Shown here: one piece after another, positions 43,216 to 57,430 of the stretch
Position numbering within the stretch: position 1 is the first letter of the stretch
How the letters are laid out: the number at the start of each line of letters is the position of its first letter
NCBI GenBank assembly: GCA_051294375.1
Contig: CM119270.1
Coordinates: forward strand, 19,378,380 to 19,442,379
Direction: 5' to 3'
Length of the DNA: 64,000 nucleotides
Source of the DNA: Paraspadella gotoi
Taxonomy: Eukaryota; Chaetognatha
Made by a program: the position numbers and the translations under genes
The notes under the pieces: generated by a model
What the model was told of the DNA's origin: nothing
The model's database searches: none
Seen by the model: only the letters and a program-made list of their open reading frames with translations

Positions 43216-44862
43216 CTAATTGTATTTTAACCATGTTTCTTAAAAGTTAATTATTATAATTTTATAATCGTTTAGTTTTTAAGTTTTTCTCTAACTCATG
43301 ATAAGACCTGTTATGCCACGATCTCTTTAATGATTAATCTTCCGATTTCTCTCAACCACCCAATCTCGTCACACTTCCGCTTAGCCTTTTCCACCCTCAA
43401 ACTCAACCCCTCAATCCACCTTCCTCCGCTGCCTACCTTCGCATTTTTCCATCTTCCAACGCACCCTACCTCCCATGTTTCCTTTTTCGCCGCTACCCAC
43501 CCCCTCGGAGGGAGAGTCATTTCCCATTTCTCATTCGGGTTTCAAGTCGGGAGTTTCAAATGTGGCAGCGTTTTTTGATTCGGGGATTTGACCTTTTGCG
43601 AGACGTAAAAATAACTCTCTCTCTCTCTCTCTACTGTCCTCTCTTATCTCTGACCTTCGTTACTCATTGGTCGTTTTGTATTCGTTCTCATTCTTGCTCT
43701 CTCTTTCTATTTCTAACAAGGATGGTTTATTTTTCACACTTGTTCTTTTACAATATTCGTTTATTTTTTTTTAAAAATTTATTTATGCTTTTATCTTTAC
43801 TTTTGTTTTTACTTGTGAGTTGGTTGCAAGGAAGTTTATCGCGCAATAAGATCCTAAGACCTCTCTCTCTCTCTCTCTCTCATATCTCTCTCTCTCTCTC
43901 TCATCTCTCTCTGCTCTCACTCTCTGATATCTCTCTCCTCTCTCTCTCTCTCTCTCTCCTTTTCGTAAAATCTGTTAAGTTTTCTTCTCAAAATCGCGTC
44001 TCTATCATATTGCGTTAACCTACAATCGTGGACAATAGGGCTCTATTTCACCCCCATATTGGACCGCTACCTCTGTCATTCACTCCTTTCTATCCTCATC
44101 GCAGTCTCTCTCCGTTCAATCTCTCTCTTCATACTCCTCTAGAAGGGAACTTACGTGTCATACGTCCTCTGTTTTATGTAGCTGAAGACGGCATTTGCTT
44201 CTGTTTCCGCCTGACGTGAATTAGTAGATGACTGGGTAACGGCAGGTCCTCGGCGGCGCGGTCGCACTGCATCTGTGTTCTGTCGAATACCAAAAGGTTG
44301 TGAAAGGAGGCTTTCGGTAGGCGAGAAAAGTAGTGTAATCGACTCCAAAGACAGTACGTTTGGGGTCTCGCCACTAGGCCTTTATCATGTCAGTCGTTAT
44401 CTGATGTCATTGATTTAATTAATTAATTAATTAAATCAGATATATGCTACAAATTTGGTTTCATGCTGACTTTTCCTTTATATTTTATTATCTCTTGTTA
44501 TCCACAGGAAGTCGATTCACTTGCTAACACTTAAATAAACGCGCAATAAAAACAGAAAGTCATATAATTGTCAGCCAGAAAAATATCCTAAAAAGACTCG
44601 TAATGAAAAGCAGTCATGTTAAATAAAAGATAAACAAGTTACTGTGGTAAAAAATACGTCGCTAAAAAATAACTTTAATAAAATACATTTATTTAATTAA
44701 ATGAAATGGATTATTCTTTTCCGTTTTTTTCGTTTCACAGAAAATACGTTTTAAACCAGATATATAGTGTATCAGAAACATTACTCTCTTCTCTCCTAAT
44801 CGTCTCGTCTCTAGCATCTCCGGCTCTGTGGGCGTCTCTGCATAAGTGCGCTTCTCTCTCTG

Positions 44863-44894
<32 letters not shown>

Positions 44895-46259
44895 ATAGAA
44901 TTTGATTATGGAATATATGTCCCAAGAGACAGGTACCCCTCGGAATCGTGCAACGGTCGAACTTCACCGCCCCGCCTCCTCTCTCACGTCGATTTTTTTA
45001 AATATTATTTTCTACTATTTTTGTTAACTTTTGAAATTTTTTTTCTGTATTTATGACGAGTGTATACAGCTGTATAGAAACAAGAAAATATAGGAGAGAG
45101 AGGGAGAAAAAGTATTAAAGTGTGACAGAGAGTAAGAGAACGAAAGAGAGACAGAGAGAGAGAGATATATTGATACAGGAGAGAGTCACAGTCCTTAACA
45201 TCATCATCTCTCTTCTGTCCTACCCTCTTCCTCTCTCTCCTCTCGTCCTTCAACGTGCAAACCTCACCAGATGGGCGAAGATGAGATGGTGAGTCCACCA
45301 TGCTCAATCTTCGCGTCGAATTCAAACCTGAGTCGAAAAAATGACAATAAAGAAACTTTCTATTGACTCCCTATCGCCTCTCTCTCTCGTCTCTTCTGCT
45401 CGTCTCCTCTCCCTTCTCTCTGCTGCGGTCTCTCATCTCTTCTCTCTCCTTCAAACGTGCAAACTCACCGTTCCTCATCTTCTCAGATATGTCAAACCTC
45501 GTGTCGGAGCCACAAATGCGGAAACAAATGAAACGATTTATCTTTGACTCGCTCTCTCTCCCTCTCGTCTCTCTGCCGTCTCTCCCTTTTCTCTCTCTCT
45601 CTCATCTCTCCCATGGGCTCCTCTCGTCCTCCTCTCTGCTCTCTGCTCTCTCTCTCTCTCTTCTCTCTCTCTCGTTTGTAGGCCGTCTAGGCGATTCCTG
45701 TGGGGATAAACTGACGTGAAGAGGGTTTGATGTTCGGTGGCGTTGACGTCCAGAAGGGTTTAGCTTTGGCGTGGTTTGGCGTGACGCGGATGCTTGACTT
45801 GTTGTCAACGTTGCGGCATCAGGTTTGGCAATTGCGTTGGCGCGGTGTGGCGTGTCGCAGTGTTGTTTGGCGCATTTTATTGTTGGTGTCAGGCACCAAT
45901 GACGATCGTCCTTGGGCAGCCTTCACGGAGTCGGTGAGTGAAGGAGGAAAAATAGTGTGGGTGAGGCGTAATATGCAGGAGGGTGAGTTTGTAGACTAAG
46001 AGGGTAACTATAGCGAAAGAGAGAAGAGAGGAGAAGAGAGATGAGAAAGGAGAAGAGAGAGATGAGAAAGAAATGATTAGGAGAGGAAATCTCTTTTGTT
46101 TTGGCGATGGTGAACGTCGTTTTCCTATGTTAAGTTCAAGTTCAATAGGCTGGCAGATATTGTTTGTTTGTTGTTGGTTGTTCAGTGTGGATGTTGTCGT
46201 GTGATGTACAAGAAGAGAAAGTCCGGGTGAAAAGAAAGTTGAAAAGCGATTGGAATTAA

Positions 46260-46510
46260 GTAAAGAGGTCGAAAGGAGGATTTAAAGGAGGTGGAAAAGA
46301 GGTGGAAGAAGTTGAAAAAGAAGTGGATAAGATGGTGAGAAAAAGAGGAACAGAGGTGGATATGGAAGTAGAAGGAGATTTAGAGGTATGGAAAAGAGGG
46401 TGGAAGAAGTTTGGAAAAGATGTGGATAGAAAAATGTAAAAAGAGTGGATAGAAGGTGGAAAAGAGGTGGTAAAGAGGTGAAAAGAGGGTAGAAAAAGGG
46501 AAAATAAAAG
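46260..46510 (+). repeat. Purine-rich minisatellite (AAAGAGGTGGAAAGAAGT)
   Basis: GGTGG/GTGGAAA/GTGGATAGA units. In copy 2 (60530-60770) a higher-order unit of about 97 bp starting GAGATTTAAAGGAGGTGGAA is repeated at 60540 and 60637. Confidence 0.8.
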
Positions 46511-48057
46511 CAGAGGTAGGGAATGGAGCGGAATTTTTTTTTCCTCTTTTTCCTCCATTTCTCATTCCCTATATGCCCTGCCACCATGATTTAGTCGTCG
46601 CGAAGACCGGATCGACCCAAATAGTTTTTTTTTCATCAGCCGCCGCAGCAGCCGCCGTCCGCTGCCGCGCAATGCTCGGCCGCGCTGCCGCCTTCCTATG
46701 ATGCTGTCGCTGACACCGTGCCTCCAGCTCTGCCGGAGACCGAAACTTTACCCACATTACGACGCGGCCCAGGCATTTTTTTTTACCCAGATGCGGATCT
46801 TCTTTCCCCTTCATGCTCTAATCGTACGCTTACCCACCTCTAAAGAGAGCCGCGCACCAAACGATTTCAAACTACCATTTTTCATTCTCTCCTTTTCTTC
46901 AGCTTACCATCGGTTCAACCCCCCCCCGGCGATTCAACCGCCCCTCTCCCACCGCCGCCACTTTAAGCCATTAAGAGCGCCAACCTTCGCTTCCTCCTAA
47001 TGTTCCAGCCGCCTCGTTGGGCGGCACCGAACCATTAACTTTCGGCTCGCGTTTCTCCCTATGCAAGACACAAAAAAAGTTGAGGGATGTCAATTAATCG
47101 AACTCCATAATGGTCGTCTTATTGAGAAAAAAAGAAAAAGTTTGTTAATGGTCGTATGAAGATTAGCATACAAAAAATGACAAAGATGATGAGGTGGAGA
47201 CAGGGATTGTTGGGTTTTGATAACCCTGTGTATTTAATATTGTTTAATAAAAAAAGGGGATAAGGGTTAAGGTTTTGTCTCCGTAATTCCTCGTTTTTTT
47301 ATCGTTTCGCGTTTCAACTCTCTCTCCTCGTCCTCTCTCTCTCTACGTCTCTCGTCTGCGGTCTCTCCTCTTCTTCTCTCTGCTCTCTCGTCTCTCTCTC
47401 ATCTCTCTCTCTCTCTCTTCATTCTCTCTTACTGTCAGACGAGTTTAAGTTCCGCTCTGCAAACAAGAGAATGAGATGAGAAATGAATGGGAAATGGAAT
47501 TTGATCCGAATAACCGATGAAAAAGTGAATAATGAAATAATAAAAAAATAATAAGGTTGATTCAAAGTGACGCCTGGTTGCACGAACTCGTTGCGTCGTT
47601 CCCTCTCTCTCTCTCTCTCTCTCGGCGCGCCTGGGGCTCGTCGTTTCTGCTCGGGATTTCCTCTCGTCTCGTCTCTCTTTTCTCTCGTAGGGTCTGGAAT
47701 ATCTAAAGATATGATTCGTCTTCTTAACTCCTTTCTAACTAATAGAAGCTTCTAGCGTCGTCAGTCGAGGTGAGCATCAGGAGAGTTATGATTCTGTGTG
47801 GATTCCACAAGGAGCGGTTCCTCAGTCCTGTGAAGATTATTTGCTCTTTACGTCGGTGAACCCTAACGCCATTTTCTTGCCCAAGGCCCATTAAGCATTA
47901 CACAATCCATGCTCCAATCTCATCGTTAATCCGATCATAAATAGTCAACGATCAAGATCCAGTGCCCAAAATTTACGCTCTCGATCGCAACGGCATTTCA
48001 AGGTGTTGCTGGCTTGAATGATTTTTGAGAGTGGCTGCAACAATATGGCAGAGACGA

Positions 48058-48401
48058 CTCAAGCTTGTGGGCTTCATTAAAGATCCGCATATAGCAGAAA
48101 AGGCTCTCCAACGGACACTTCATAAACTTGATAAGATGGTGCGAAATGTGGTTTTTTAGATCTTGTCGCAGATAAATCTAACTGTATATTAGTTACAGGC
48201 GGAGAGTTTTAATGCTTTTTAACTTTTGAGAGCGTTAAATTTACATTATTTGGTAGAAAATTCCAATGTGTGACGACGTGAAAGTTCTGTTTAGGTGTAA
48301 TAATTGATAAGTTACTTGGACATTTCACGTTAAATGATTTATTTAAAAAAGCAAAATGTATAGATTGCTTGGCAATCAATAGAGTCTTTCGCGTTTTGTA
48401 A
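48058..48401 (+). mobile_element. Decayed non-LTR (LINE-type) reverse transcriptase fragment
   Basis: 48228-48401 reads VKFTLFGRKFQC, a stop, then KFCLGVIIDKLLGHF and LNDLFKKAK, the pattern K..LFGRK ... LGVIID ... H ... KA seen after the catalytic motifs of jockey/CR1-type reverse transcriptases. Upstream, about 48058-48160, another frame reads AEKALQRTLHKLDKMV, which fits the preceding helix. Frames are broken, and the fragment lies in the block present only in copy 1. Confidence 0.45.
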
Positions 48402-50240
48402 CTGTGATATGCAATTATCGTGTAGTTCAGTCAACCTGATTTCAAAGTCTTATAGTTTCTTCGCTATTTTTATACGTCTCTCCTTGTTTGCTGTCTGCTG
48501 GTGAATTATCACGTGGATGAAATTTGAGTCGCTTAAATTAAGAGAGCCATTGGTGATTTTCAAAATTTACGTAGTCATTACTCCGTACTGCTGCCACATT
48601 TAGATGCCGGCAGGGCCAAAATACGGCGATTATCTGATATGTTAAAAAACATTTGCTGTACGGAGATTGGAAAAGAATTATCCGAGAAATCACGCTATTT
48701 GTGATACGATGCATTAATCATATAATTCTAATACTGAATTCAGACAAACATTTCACCTATCGAAACGCTGGTTGGGATGGGATTATTTACAAGGGAAAAT
48801 ACAATGCATAGAAAATGTAAATTGGAAAGATTTTCATGATGAATGCTAAATTCGTAGACTTAAATGTAATAAAGTAGCTTTATGCCTATTTTTTATTTTT
48901 GTGCCTAATAGCCCCATTTGAATAAATTTCAAATTCAAATTTCAAATTCTCTCTCTCTCTCTCTACTGCTCGGACTCTCCTTGTCCGTCTCATCTCTCTC
49001 TCTGTCGGCGCGCCAGTTACGTTTATTTATCCGTGTGTGTTTCTCGTTCAAACCGGAAATGACGTTAGAGAGCAAGTGACGCCGACTGCGCAACGATGAT
49101 GTGATGATATGATGATGATTATTTTGAATTAGTAATAGATGACAATGATAACGAATGTTTAGATAAATTGACATGACATCAGTGTTGAAAATATATTATA
49201 TCAGTGCACAACTTAAAAGCGAAACATGAATGACATGACATGAACGAAAATGTCGCTTAAAAAAGGAAGAGAAAATATAGTACAACAACAACAATCGTCG
49301 ACGACAACAACAACAACGAAACCAACCATGAACGACGCCCTCGCTCGTCGACATCGACGCTTCTTGAGTGTGACATACCCAGATGGCGACGAACGACTTG
49401 GACGAACGACCGACGAAGACGACTACGAAGACGGACGGACAAAGCCGATTACGACGCGATTAACGTCCACGCGAGTGGGCTGGGCGTCGACTGGAGTCTC
49501 TCTCTCTCTCCATCTCCTCTCTCTCTCGTCTCTCTTCTTCATCTCTTCATCGTCTCTCTCTCTCTGCTCGTCTCTGCAGTTTTCTCTCTCTCATCTAACA
49601 GAGCATTTTAAAGTCGATTTTGCGTTTAATAGTCTTATCATTACGACGATGCGGCGACTGCGAACGATCAACGACGACGATAACGACGATAACGTCGAGG
49701 ACGACGACGCAAGGAGATGGCAGTTTTACGACTTTTAGCTTTTTTCGTTCCGGTCGGCGACAATTTATTTTATTTTTTATCAGTTTATTTGATTTCTTGT
49801 TTAGTTTTATTTTTTTGAAGTGTTTTTAAATTTACACTTTTTCTTTACGCACGCATATCTAAATTTTCATCAGAGTGTTTATTTTCATATTATTTCATAT
49901 TATTTATTAGTTTATTCTCTTCTTCTCTCATTCTATTCCTCTCTCTCGTCTCTCTCGTCTCCTCTCTCCTTCATCGTCTCAAATGCTCGCTCTCTCTCCG
50001 ATCTGCTCGGGTCGTCGTCGTTCTCTCTCTCATCGTCTCTCTCTCACTCTCTCTCTCTCTCTCTCTCTCTTGCATCTCTCTTGCGTCTCTTCCCTCCCCT
50101 TCTCCCCAGCATCTCAGTTTTGTTTACGTTCAATTGGTTTTGATTACATCAATCCGGGTTTGGTTATATTTGTGCCGCTATCTTTTTTTACCTCTCGATT
50201 GCAAATTCTCTCGTCGCGAAGAAATAAAAAGAATAAGGAT

Positions 50241-50265
50241 NNNNNNNNNNNNNNNNNNNNNNNNN
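50241..50265. other. Assembly gap of exactly 25 N between the two copies
   Basis: A fixed 25-N spacer separates the duplicated blocks. This size is used by some long-read gap fillers to mark a gap whose two extensions overlap without being joined; the same size occurs at 6716-6740. Confidence 0.95.
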
Positions 50266-50515
50266 ACCCGCAAATCGGGCCCCCTGTGGAAGACGATGCC
50301 GCGATCAGTTTACCGTCCGTTGCACCCAAGGTCCCGAACTTAGGATCGGGCTGTAGTCCGTCACTACAGGTGGGTGAGACGCCCCGTCCCGCTTTTACTT
50401 GTGTGAATCAGCAGGGCGCGAACCCGAGTCCTTTTGGATCCGGCGCCATAGGTGCTGCTGATTCTCGGACGAGTAGCGGGGTATGAATTACTACCGCTAC
50501 ACCCTCCACACCCCA
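50266..50515 (-). mobile_element. Second type of tRNA-like SINE, duplicate copy
   Basis: Same element as 35541-35800, directly abutting the 25-N gap. Confidence 0.5.
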
Positions 50516-50533
50516 ACAACCTCCTCCACAAAC

Positions 50534-50709
50534 CTGTCGGAAATGGTCGTCCGTTCTCCTCCAAATATTCGCCCTTAAAGTGAATAGATTTCCCAACTCG
50601 CAATATTCCATGACGATGGAAAAGTTGAGTTGGTTGTCGTCGTCGTCTTCGTTTTCGAAACATTTGAAAATGTTGAGAATGTTCTCGTGATCTTGACACT
50701 TGCGTTGGG
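50534..50709 (-). pseudogene. Duplicate of kinase exon 2 with two one-base deletions
   Basis: Same exon as 35809-35986, 176 instead of 178 nt. The deletions fall in GRPFS (CGGAAATGG for CGGAGAATGG) and in a run of A. Splice sites are retained. Part of the 50266-63498 block. Confidence 0.75.
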
Positions 50710-51535
50710 CTGAGAAATGGGGATAAATCAATCAATTAATCAATTTTTTAATCTTTCAATTATTATATTTCCTAAACTATCACTGAATAATCCTGATGAA
50801 TAATCACTGATTAACGGTCAATCCATCACGTGTAATTTATATAACTTAATACATATATATATTAAGGCGGGCTAAAATTGAACACTTTGTATAACTTCTC
50901 GTTCTTTCAAAAATTCCTTTTTTCCTTCTATTACGAAATCGGTTTTCAAAGCAACTTTTTGAATTAGTTCATTGGGTTGTTGCACTGAAGCTTTTAAATA
51001 TTTATTAATATATAACAAATGACAAAAAATTTTTATAAATTATTAAACGGATTCCTATAGAGCTTAAAAGTTAAATAAAAGTACTACAATTTTTTTTTTA
51101 AATTTTGACAATAAATGATTAAAATATAAAAAAATTTAAATCATCATCATTGGCTGAATTTTATAGTTTTTTAAAATTTTTATCAATAAAACAAAAATTT
51201 AAAAAGTTGTTAATAACCTTTATCTAATTTGAAACTCTACCAGAATCTATTTAAAAAAATGAAAAATTAAGAAAAAATTTTAACTATTAGTAATAAATTA
51301 ATCTTTTAATGATTCCGTGCGCTTATCGATTAAGATAAATTTTAAAAACTATTTTATTTCATATCTCTAACAGTCACTTAACATTATTTATTGAGAACTA
51401 TTAGTTTCACCTGTTCCGGCCTAACATATATATCTCAATCTATCAATAAATTAATAAATCAGTACACCGATTTAATAATACTTCAATCAATCACTGATTC
51501 AATCAATCATTCAAACCCACACCTTTCCACCATAC

Positions 51536-51730
51536 CCTCTATCTCGTTTCTGGCCCAGTCTATCTCTTGTTTCTGCAAGTTGATCTCCTTCACGGCCACC
51601 ATTCTCTCCACGCTGTGATCTTGAGCCAAGAAAACCGAACCGAAATTTCTTCGCCCAGAATCTTGACGTTTTTGTAATTCGTGGCGTGACCGCGAATCGA
51701 CGCGCGGCGCCACTGTTGCGTTCTATCCAT
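51536..51730 (-). pseudogene. Duplicate of kinase exon 1 with a one-base deletion
   Basis: 195 instead of 196 nt. One C is missing in the GEGNFG codons, which shifts the frame, and one substitution changes Ser61 to Arg. Part of the 50266-63498 block; no exons 3-14 accompany it. Confidence 0.75.
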
Positions 51731-54617
51731 GACGTCGTGGTTCCCGGTTTTTATTTAGTTAAATCTCAGTTTGTATTTTGTGCGATCAGGGAGGAGGAGG
51801 TGGTTGCATCCCGGAACCGGAACTTCCGCGTCCGCATGACGTGGCGGGTTGGGGGGGAGTTATTGTTCTACTGTTGTGGAGATTAGCGACGGCAAAATGC
51901 GGGTTGTTGCTGGTTTAAGAAAAAATTAAAAAGGTTTTAAGTTCTTAAAAGTCGTCGATCACATTATTCGATCCTTAATTGAGAGGAAAAACACGAAAAT
52001 CCCAGTTGGAGATCCAAGTTTCCTTTTTATGTCGAAGGCAAAGGGCGAATTGTGAAAGACGAAATACGGCGAATTACGTACTTGAGGCGAATGACTGAAT
52101 TTGAAAGGCGATTGGTAAATGGAAAGGAATGAATGACAAAGTTAGTGTTAATTGAAATAAAAATATCAAATAAGTAATCTTGCAAATTTTCATAAAAAAA
52201 AATATTTCGAGCGAAAGAAATATGCTAAACATTTTGATAATTTGAATAAAGAACTAAAAATATCATGAAAATAAATTTAGCAAGAGGATTGTCGAATTAT
52301 GAAGTCGAAAACTGAAAGGCGAAAAATCCAGACTCGATTCGTCAAGTTGACTTTGAAATCGAGACAATTTTCAAGACTCAAAACTCGTTCGACGCTCGAC
52401 ACCAAATTACTACTTTTTTTATATATTATTCCTTTCTTGATTTTTCTTTTTCCCGGGGAATTTTATTCTCCCCTTTTTTCGCCCCGGATTTTGTACATTG
52501 ACTTGCTTTTTTTTTGCTTTATTTTCTCGCTTTGTTATGTTTTTCTTTGATGATTTTAATTTGGTTTCAATTCGTCGAGTTGGCAGACGATATTTTTATT
52601 TTGAGTTTCGATCTCCCGGAACGGGGTGCGTCGTGATAGAGAGAGAGACGATTGACGACTACAGAGAGAGAGAGACCAGTAGTTTAAACGAGTCAAATTC
52701 CAGTTTTAATGTCGTCAGCGACTTTCAACATTCGCTCAAGAGAATGAAAAACACTTTTTTTTTCTAATCATTCGAAATCCAGGGACAGTTTTCTTAATTT
52801 TTTTTTTTAATTTTTTTTTTTGATCGCTTTTCTTCCCGGAAAGAATGAATCAGTCTCTTTGCAGGGGAGAAGGGAAGGGCTATAAACAGCCTAAGCCGAT
52901 GCAAGGCGCGACCGAAAAGCGTATTAAAGTATTTCTACTCTAAATCTTCTTATTTTATTCTTTTTTTTTTCGAAAATAAATATTTTTGCCCCCGAGTCGA
53001 AATACGTCACCGAATTTTTTTTTTCAGCAGATCCCGATCCTATCATTCACTTTGTCGGTCTGTCGGTCCGCCCCTCAATCTTGTCGGTAAATCATTTTTA
53101 TCATGTCAGAACATCGTTATGATAAATTATGCAAAAAAAAAAAAAAATGTCCACCCGTCCCACCTTAGAAAAAACTTCAGTTACTCGTGATTGGGTGGTG
53201 GATTGGAATGAATGAGCGGAAATGAGTTTAAATGGGGAAAAAACATAAGTCGCATTTACTAAAATCTTTTTACTTATTTTAACCAATAATTACTCTTAAT
53301 CCTAATTAAAAAAATTTCCGAGTTAAAAAAAATTAAAAAATCATTGTGATTTATCATCTGATTAGCTAATTACCGCTTAATTATCGTAGGCAGATCCGAC
53401 ATTGTTTGCTCAAACTTGTTTTTCTCTTCCAAGTTTTGATTTAAATTGGACCTCGAAGGCAGAAAAAAATTAGGGTAACGATGCCAGATCTGCTCAAAAT
53501 CAGCTAATCAATGATTAATCCTAAAATATTTTTTATTTAAGAATCTACTAATCATATATTATAGTTTATAGTTTTGAATTTTAACTAGCCAACAATTGTT
53601 TAATTTATTTTTTTCACGTTGTGGCCTTAATAAATATATGCTGTATTTAACTACTAGTAGTAGTACTAGTAGTATACTATCTTTATTGTTGTTCACTTAA
53701 AGGCATAGTCTTAACCGTGAACCTTATCGTTGTGGGACTGACGGACCGACTTAGAGAGCCGCATCTTCGTTTAAGCAGGTCTGGCTAAAATTGTTAGCCG
53801 ATATTTCCACTTTGTACAGATTTGATGATTTTCTATAACTTATTGCCGAATGAATAGACTCTGAAATATATACAATTTGTGCTTTAAAAAAATTTAAATA
53901 TTTATTCTAACTCTATTACTGCTAAGTTTTAGTAAATTCTAACTGTTGCTATAGATGTAAAAATTCCATTTTTTTTCAAATACACTATGTCGTTTATTAA
54001 TTAGGCAGGAAAATTCAGCAGCAACATACAAACAATTTTACATTCAAAATAGAAAATTTGTGAAGGCACATTTGTCATATACAGTTTTTAAAAAGTACAA
54101 TTTGACAGAAGAAAAAAATTATTAAAATTGCGAAGAGATTTGTATCTTACTTAAAAATTATCAAATTGATTTAGGGAAAGGAGGAAAAATCATCACTTTA
54201 AAGACTTATCACATATACAAACAGTCTTGAACAGAATTAAATATTCGATATCTCATTATTTAAACACACGTCAATAACAATCGATGTCAACTGAATAGGA
54301 CATACTAATAGGACATACCAATATGACATAGAAATAGGTCATAGAACATACTAATAGGACATAGAACAATACTAATAGAATATAGGTCATAAGACATAGA
54401 AATAGGTCATAGAATACTAATAGAACATAGAATATAGGTCAAAGGAATACTAATAGATCATATAAACATAGGTTATTAGACATACTAATATTAAACCCGG
54501 ATTTTTTGTAAAAAAAATTTAGAGTTTTAAGTTTTTAAGAAAAAAAAAATAAAAATGATAACGTTGCCACGAAAGAAATTATTATTAAAAACTAGAAAAA
54601 ATAAATGGTTCATTGTT

Positions 54618-55198
54618 ATATTCGACGACTTTGATTCTTTTGCGAAATACCATCGCGGCTCGTTTTCGTAAAGAGGGTTGAAAGGATCTTGGGGATTGCT
54701 TTGCACATTGAAATCTGCAACGCCGTCGATAATATTTTTCTCCCTTGGGTTGACCCGCTGCTCTCCAGAGACACTGTAGGAATTCTCGTGGTTGAATTTA
54801 ATCTTCCTGACTTCTTCATAGTCAATCTTGTCCCACGGCTGCCAGCAGAGGCCACAGGCTGGAGTCCCCCATCCAGATTTCTTTTTGGTAATATCCGCTG
54901 CGGATCCATAAGTCGTCCAGCATTGGGAGAGCTGCATAGATTTTCGCCTGTCCATTACCACGGGCATCCACATGCCTTGACCATCTTCGTCCAGCCGGGC
55001 TCCGTCTCGCGACCCGGAGGAGGCATCGCAGAGGGAAGCCCCGCGTGGAACGTTGCGGGGTTCCGTTCCTATCGTATTCCGCAATAGAAGATCAACTGCT
55101 GCATTTCGAGATACGGTGTGCAGGAACATGCATATCCTCCATAAATGGCGTGAAGTGACCGGACGAATGAGGAAGGACGGGTCAGAAGACATTTTCAT
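54618..55198 (-). pseudogene. Second, frameshifted copy of the 194-residue gene
   Basis: Nearly identical to 39963-40547. Single-base indels break the frame within 15 codons of the start (after SFLIRP) and again several times, while the C-terminal half (DKIDYEEVRKIKFNHENSY) returns to frame. The stop is also lost by a one-base insertion. The errors are mostly homopolymer indels, so this is better explained as noisy assembly of the same locus than as a real pseudogene. Confidence 0.7.
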
Positions 55199-55730
55199 CG
55201 ATGAGTTGGTTTTTGATGTGATTATAAAAGGAGAAGAAATTGTTACGAAGATCAGCGAAAAAAGTTTAGTCTTTAGGGCGACAAATTGACTTTGAGTTGA
55301 GCGAGGAAGGGACGATGTAGCGAGATAGAAAAGACAGAAATAGATTGTATCGATACGGAGCTTCGTATTTTTTGAGCAAATATGGGCGTAGATTTATCGG
55401 CAAGAGAGAATTTTGTGAACATCGAATGAAATCTTGAGGGTCGAGCCTCGGTTTTTTGGGCAATGGTTGGGTGGGAAGAGGAAGAGGAAGCCAGAGATAG
55501 TGAAAAAAGGGTTTCAAAGAAAAGGCTTCACCCTATTGTGAGATTAAAAGAAGCGAAAGACGGAGACAAAAGATAGAGAGAGAGAGGGGGGGGGGAGAGT
55601 TCGCGGAAAAGAATAATAGGTAAAGAGAGAGAGAGAGAGAAATGAATTGTATTGTACCAAGGAAACGGGCTTTGGATACGTTGTGCATAAAAAGCTAAAT
55701 CAATTTACAAAAAAATATTTACAGGTGTTC

Positions 55731-55761
<31 letters not shown>

Positions 55762-57386
55762 GCGAGAAGATACTAACCGGACGTTTACTGTCCTCAAAAA
55801 AACAGTAAATGTCAACGATTACAATTTCGATTCTCGAACTCGAGTCGAGACGGAGAACGACGAAAATAACAACAACAGCAACAACAACACACAACTCGTC
55901 CGATGAATTGGAATCGATGACCTCAACTAAGAAACCCGATCACGTGACCCAAAAAATGGACCCAGAATTATCTGACCTCGACTGCATCGCCTCTCCCGCT
56001 CACTTCTGAACAGAACTGTACATGTTCAATATCCTAGTTTGACATATCGATATCCTAGTTTGACTGGAATCCTATTCCCCATCTTTCTTCACTCTACAAA
56101 AAAGAAGCTTTATTCACGGTCTATAATTGTAGTAGACATAAAAATTTAATGTAACACACTGTTGAACTAATGTCGCCTTAAGGAATGATAAAACATCCAG
56201 GTGCAATAGAATCTATTCAAATCAAATCAAATCACTTCTGACCAGACATCGATCCGAGCCAGGTGGCTCAGTCATTTTCATTGTCCGCTCTTTAATCTTT
56301 ATTCGTTTCGAAGCCACACGTTGTATTCTTTTCCGCTTTAATTGTTTTCTTACCGTCATTTATTTCTCTCTCTTTGTCCAAAATATTACATGAGACCTGA
56401 CCATAAAAATTTCGTAAAATATCCGTTAAAACTGAATAACCATTTATTAATTCTATATTTTCAAATTTTCATATTTATTTTCTATCATCAATCAATCGGC
56501 AATATTGTGTCGTCGCTATCATCGTCGTCGTTGCTTTTGTCGTGTTCAGTGACGAAAAAACTTTAAAAGAAACATTTCGGATCAAATTGATTAATTAATA
56601 AATTACCGCTAATGATCGTGGGCAGATCCGACATGGTTTGCTCAAACCTGTTTTTTTAATTTTCGAATCAGTCATATCTAGTGCGAACTTTAAAAGAATC
56701 TTGCGAAATACAGTCATAACCTTTGTCTCTTTGATAAATAAAGTTGAGTCTGTGACTTATTTTGGTAGTTTTAATGTCGGGAGCGAAAGAAACAAACAAC
56801 TAACAACGTTTCTCTTTGCATATATTTAATTCTAGCAAACGTCACTTACAATTTATAATATATAATATATAATTATAATATATTACCACGATTAAATTAT
56901 TTCCCGGAATTCGCTTTATATTTACAACATTCCACAAAGATTTAAAAAAAAGTTTTCAGTGAAATTCCTTCTTTTAAACTTCTTTCCCTTCTTCTCTTCT
57001 ATCTCCCTTTTCCCTTACCTTCTAAATTCCAATCACCCCACACAAAAAAAATTTGGTTAATCAGTTATAAAATAAGTTATAAGTGATATTGTTTGTTTGT
57101 TGATGATGATGGTACTGAATCAACCTCGTTGTATTCGAATAAAATCGCATATATTAGTCTTTGATGAAGCGATAATAAATAGCTCTCTCTCTCTCATTAG
57201 TTAATGAATTGAATAATCAATCAAATTAACATATTATGCATGAATAATTTGATTAATTTATAAATTAATAAACGCGTTAATTTAAATGAAAGGAAGAATA
57301 AAATAATAAAAATTTATACCGCACTCCCTTTTCCCCATTTTCGGACCTCATTAATAAACCTGACTGGTGTCCATTTCTCATAAATT

Positions 57387-57387
<1 letters not shown>

Positions 57388-57428
<41 letters not shown>
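57388..57428 (+). repeat. (CT)n microsatellite in copy 2
   Basis: Counterpart of 42733-42776. Confidence 0.92.

Positions 57429-57430
<2 letters not shown>

Larger units (their letters stand above)
35540..50240 (+). repeat. Copy 1 of a 14.7-kb direct duplication
   Basis: Begins ACCCGCAAATCGGGCC inside kinase intron 2 and runs to the 25-N gap. Collinear with 50266-63498 throughout. In the first half, genes are intact here and frameshifted in copy 2; the last third is noisy in both. It contains about 1.9 kb (about 47.06-48.96 kb) where copy 2 has only 923 N. Best read as two assembled versions of one locus. Confidence 0.93.
40548..50240. other. No gene seen in the rest of copy 1
   Basis: (CT)n-dense and increasingly error-like from about 43 kb on. 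Frames such as 49250-49738 are ACG/CAA triplet-repeat translations and are not conserved with the copy 2 counterpart. Confidence 0.55.

Noticed and set aside
49250-49738. 162-codon plus-strand frame ending DDDARRWQFYDF
   Set aside because: Made of CAA and ACG triplet repeats; the copy 2 counterpart reads differently because of indels, so the frame is not supported.
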